Both the position numbers and the translations under genes were made by a program. From NCBI GenBank assembly GCA_022571865.1, contig JACZXA010000017.1:1-33772 (forward strand): a stretch of DNA of 33,772 nt, given 5' to 3'. Of the stretch, positions 31,895-33,772 are shown piece after piece. Each line of letters starts with the position of its first letter. Positions within the stretch are counted from its first letter, which is position 1. The DNA comes from Pseudomonadota bacterium. GTDB lineage: Bacteria; Pseudomonadota; Gammaproteobacteria; Pseudomonadales; Azotimanducaceae. The notes below the pieces were generated by a model that saw nothing but the letters and a program-made list of their open reading frames with translations, had not been told where the DNA came from and made no database searches.

Positions 31895-31995
31895 ATAGAG
31901 TCTCCCTTGTGTCTTTCAGTATCCTCCAACGAAGTGTCGCACGGGTTGTTTTCGGAAAAAAGGTTCTATATACGGCAATTTGGGTAATCCACCAA

Positions 31996-32247
31996 TCAAC
32001 CTGTCGCAAGACCTTCAAAAAGAATTTCTCCATTAACGGTCACTTTCAGATGGCCTGAGCCCGGCCAATAGCGGGCCTCGATGTACTGGTGTTCTTCCCA
32101 CAGGAGTTCCACGTTAGTCCAGACGTATTGTGGTTCCCGTTTGCCCCGTACGCGGCGCTTGCGCAGGCAGCCATCGACATACAACTCCAACGATCCATCT
32201 TCTGGCAATCTGATGGAAAAATTCTTGCTCCGATGACAGAATTCCAT
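31996..32247 (-). CDS. small unknown protein upstream of the caspase-like gene
   Basis: Not recognised. The product is 83 residues with alternating short hydrophobic strands (FSIRL, LELYVD, YVWTNVELLW, LKVTVNGEILFEG) and a basic turn LRKRRVRGKREP, suggesting a small beta-sandwich. A GGGG ribosome site precedes the ATG. It lies on the same strand about 100 nt upstream of the caspase start, so the two may form a transcription unit in which it could be an activator, inhibitor or substrate. Nothing in the sequence chooses between these. The spacer to the divergent permease (32248-32385) should hold its promoter. Confidence 0.55.
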   Translation of the reverse strand: MEFCHRSKNFSIRLPEDGSLELYVDGCLRKRRVRGKREPQYVWTNVELLWEEHQYIEARYWPGSGHLKVTVNGEILFEGLATG

Positions 32248-32385
32248 TAATCGCCCCCCGCTGCGGCCACCTCGTCATGTTGTTCGATTATTCCCTTGTT
32301 GAACACGAACCGGCTCCCTCGATGAATCGCTATTCCGGTATGCTAAGTTCCATTGTGACAACCCGAATCCCTGGACGCCACACTC

Positions 32386-33772
32386 ATGGAGACATCTGAA
32401 AAAACAAATCGTTTCGCCCGGGTGCTGAAGGACCGCGAAGTCATCACGCTCGCCTTTGGCGCAATGATCGGTTGGAGCTGGGTGTTGATGACCGGGTTCT
32501 GGGTACAAACGGCAGGATCACTCGGTACGTTGATCGCTTTTGGCGCTGGCGGCCTGGCAATCGTGCTCATCGGTTTGACCTACAGCGAACTGGTTTCAGC
32601 CATGCCTGAAGCTGGCGGCGAACACGTCTACACCCACCGCGCCCTGGGACCAACCTGGTCATTCGTGTGCACCTGGGCACTGTTGTTCGCCTATGTGAAC
32701 GTGTGCCTGTTCGAAGCCGTCGCGCTGCCCACAGCGATTGAGTATCTCGTTCCCTCCGTTCGCCTGGGAACACTCTGGAAGGTTCTCGATGCGGACGTCG
32801 ACCTGGGGTTTGTGCTGATCGGGGCCGGTGGCGCGATCATCGTTACCTGGGTGAACGTACTCGGGATCAAAACCGCTGTTCGTCTCCAGGGTGCTGCAAT
32901 CGGACTGATCTTTTTCTCCGGCGTTCTTCTCGTCACCGGCGCGCTGGCCTTTGGTGAGGCAAGCAACGCCGAGCCATGGATCGCGAGCCCTGCGACGGGA
33001 ATCTTGAGCGTGCTGATCATGGTGCCCGCTATGCTCGTGGGGTTTGACGTCATCCCGCAGTCCGCAGAGGAAATCGACCTTGAACCTGCGCGGATCGGCC
33101 GCTTGCTGATCGTCTCGGTGTTCATGGCGGTTGCGTGGTATGGGTGTGTTTCGTTTGCCGTCGCGTTTGGTTTGAATTCAACCGAGTTGGCCGCGAGCTC
33201 CATGGCTACGGGAGATGCCGCAACCTCACTGTGGGGCTCACCGCTAGCGGGTACGTTGCTGGTGCTCGGCGGAGTGGCCGGGATTGTTACGAGCTGGAAC
33301 GCATTCGTCATCGGGGGCAGCCGGGTGTTATTTGCATTGGCTACTTCCGGACTCGTACCCGCTATGTTCGCTCGCATACATCCCCGATATAAAACCCCTT
33401 ACGTCGGTGTCATCGCCATTGGCGTGTTATCCAGCCTCGCACCACTATTCGGGCGCACGGTACTCGTCTGGTTGATCGACGCCGGCAGTTTTGCCGTGGT
33501 GGTTGCCTACTTCTTCGTACCGCTGGCTTTTCTGGTGCTTCGCAAGACCGAACCCGACATGGAGCGACCCTTCCGCATTCGCTATCCACGCCTCGTCGGG
33601 GTCAGCGCTGTGGTACTTGCCATCGCACTGCTGTCTGCTTTTATGCCATGGAGCCCGTCCGCACTCATCTGGCCATACGAGTGGGCCATGCTGTTGACCT
33701 GGGGAGTTCTCGGCGGCCTGTTGTTCCTGCGCTACCGGATCAAACAAGCGCGCCAGGTGCAGGCGACGGCTG
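32386..33772 (+). CDS. APC-family amino acid permease, 3' end cut by window
   Basis: Amino acid/polyamine/organocation permease; at least 462 residues are present and the reading frame is still open at the last base. The N-terminus (ITLAFGAMIGWSWV, about residues 20-33) is the substrate-binding first helix, and AMPEAGGEHVYTHRALG is the family signature after helix 2. About 12 hydrophobic segments are visible. The C-terminal LRKTEPDMERPFRIRYP loop is also typical. The GMIGW-type helix suggests an amino acid transporter; the substrate is unknown. Start at ATG 32386, divergent from the small unknown gene. The true end lies beyond 33772. Confidence 0.85.
   Translation, partial: METSEKTNRFARVLKDREVITLAFGAMIGWSWVLMTGFWVQTAGSLGTLIAFGAGGLAIVLIGLTYSELVSAMPEAGGEHVYTHRALGPTWSFVCTWALLFAYVNVCLFEAVALPTAIEYLVPSVRLGTLWKVLDADVDLGFVLIGAGGAIIVTWVNVLGIKTAVRLQGAAIGLIFFSGVLLVTGALAFGEASNAEPWIASPATGILSVLIMVPAMLVGFDVIPQSAEEIDLEPARIGRLLIVSVFMAVAWYGCVSFAVAFGLNSTELAASSMATGDAATSLWGSPLAGTLLVLGGVAGIVTSWNAFVIGGSRVLFALATSGLVPAMFARIHPRYKTPYVGVIAIGVLSSLAPLFGRTVLVWLIDAGSFAVVVAYFFVPLAFLVLRKTEPDMERPFRIRYPRLVGVSAVVLAIALLSAFMPWSPSALIWPYEWAMLLTWGVLGGLLFLRYRIKQARQVQATA

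Noticed and set aside
1-33772. tRNA or rRNA genes
   Set aside because: No cloverleaf-like or rRNA-like sequence was recognised in the spacers; a tRNA search would settle this.

Overview
The window reads as a chromosomal segment of a gammaproteobacterium. An EnvZ/OmpR-type two-component pair, a CmoA/CmoB tRNA-wobble pair, a SirB2-like protein, an SmrA-like protein and a Ppx/PPK1 pair support this. GC content is moderate by eye. A thiolase, three acyl-CoA dehydrogenases, a crotonase, a phytanoyl-CoA dioxygenase-like protein and a flavin reductase suggest an aerobic organism that degrades fatty acids or lipids. The species cannot be named from the sequence.

Layout. 1-460: an 87-bp direct repeat in two copies, the second running into an intrinsic terminator for the minus strand. 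460-4728 (minus): lipoprotein, thiolase, small exported protein, ompR-like, envZ-like. About 4860-6280: a complete IS110/IS1111-type insertion sequence with 14-bp inverted repeats and a long non-coding end that could hold a bridge RNA. 6296-9582 (plus): SMP-30-like lactonase, a frameshifted acyl-CoA dehydrogenase, and a membrane protein resembling animal ANKH. 9564-11550 (minus): SirB2, an ECF42-like sigma factor broken by an in-frame stop, and its DGPF/YCII partner. 11692-13639 (plus): alpha/beta hydrolase and a CinA-like/nucleotidyltransferase fusion. 13792-17433: an Fpg-like glycosylase, a crotonase lacking both hydratase glutamates, a dihydropteridine-reductase-like SDR, a flavin reductase and a hairpin-rich spacer. 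17434-22783 (plus): acyl-CoA dehydrogenase, LemA, an extended M48 protease and Ppx. 23146-25215 (minus): PPK1, convergent with ppx. 25278-28862 (plus): CmoA, CmoB, a small membrane protein, an acyl-CoA dehydrogenase and a DUF4156-like lipoprotein. 28881-30280 (minus): SmrA-like and PhyH-like. 30607-33772: a lysine-rich histone-H1-like protein (plus), a strong hairpin, a caspase-like protease broken by an in-frame TAG with a small unknown protein upstream (both minus), and the start of an APC permease (plus, cut by the window end).

Three genes carry single-event lesions: a 1-nt deletion near 7600, a TAA at 10331-10333 and a TAG at 31838-31840. All three otherwise look intact, so these are either recent pseudogenes or consensus errors. 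The candidates most worth follow-up are the ANKH-like transporter, the CinA-like/adenylyltransferase fusion, the caspase with its unknown neighbour, and the possible IS110 bridge RNA. No rRNA, tRNA or CRISPR array was seen.
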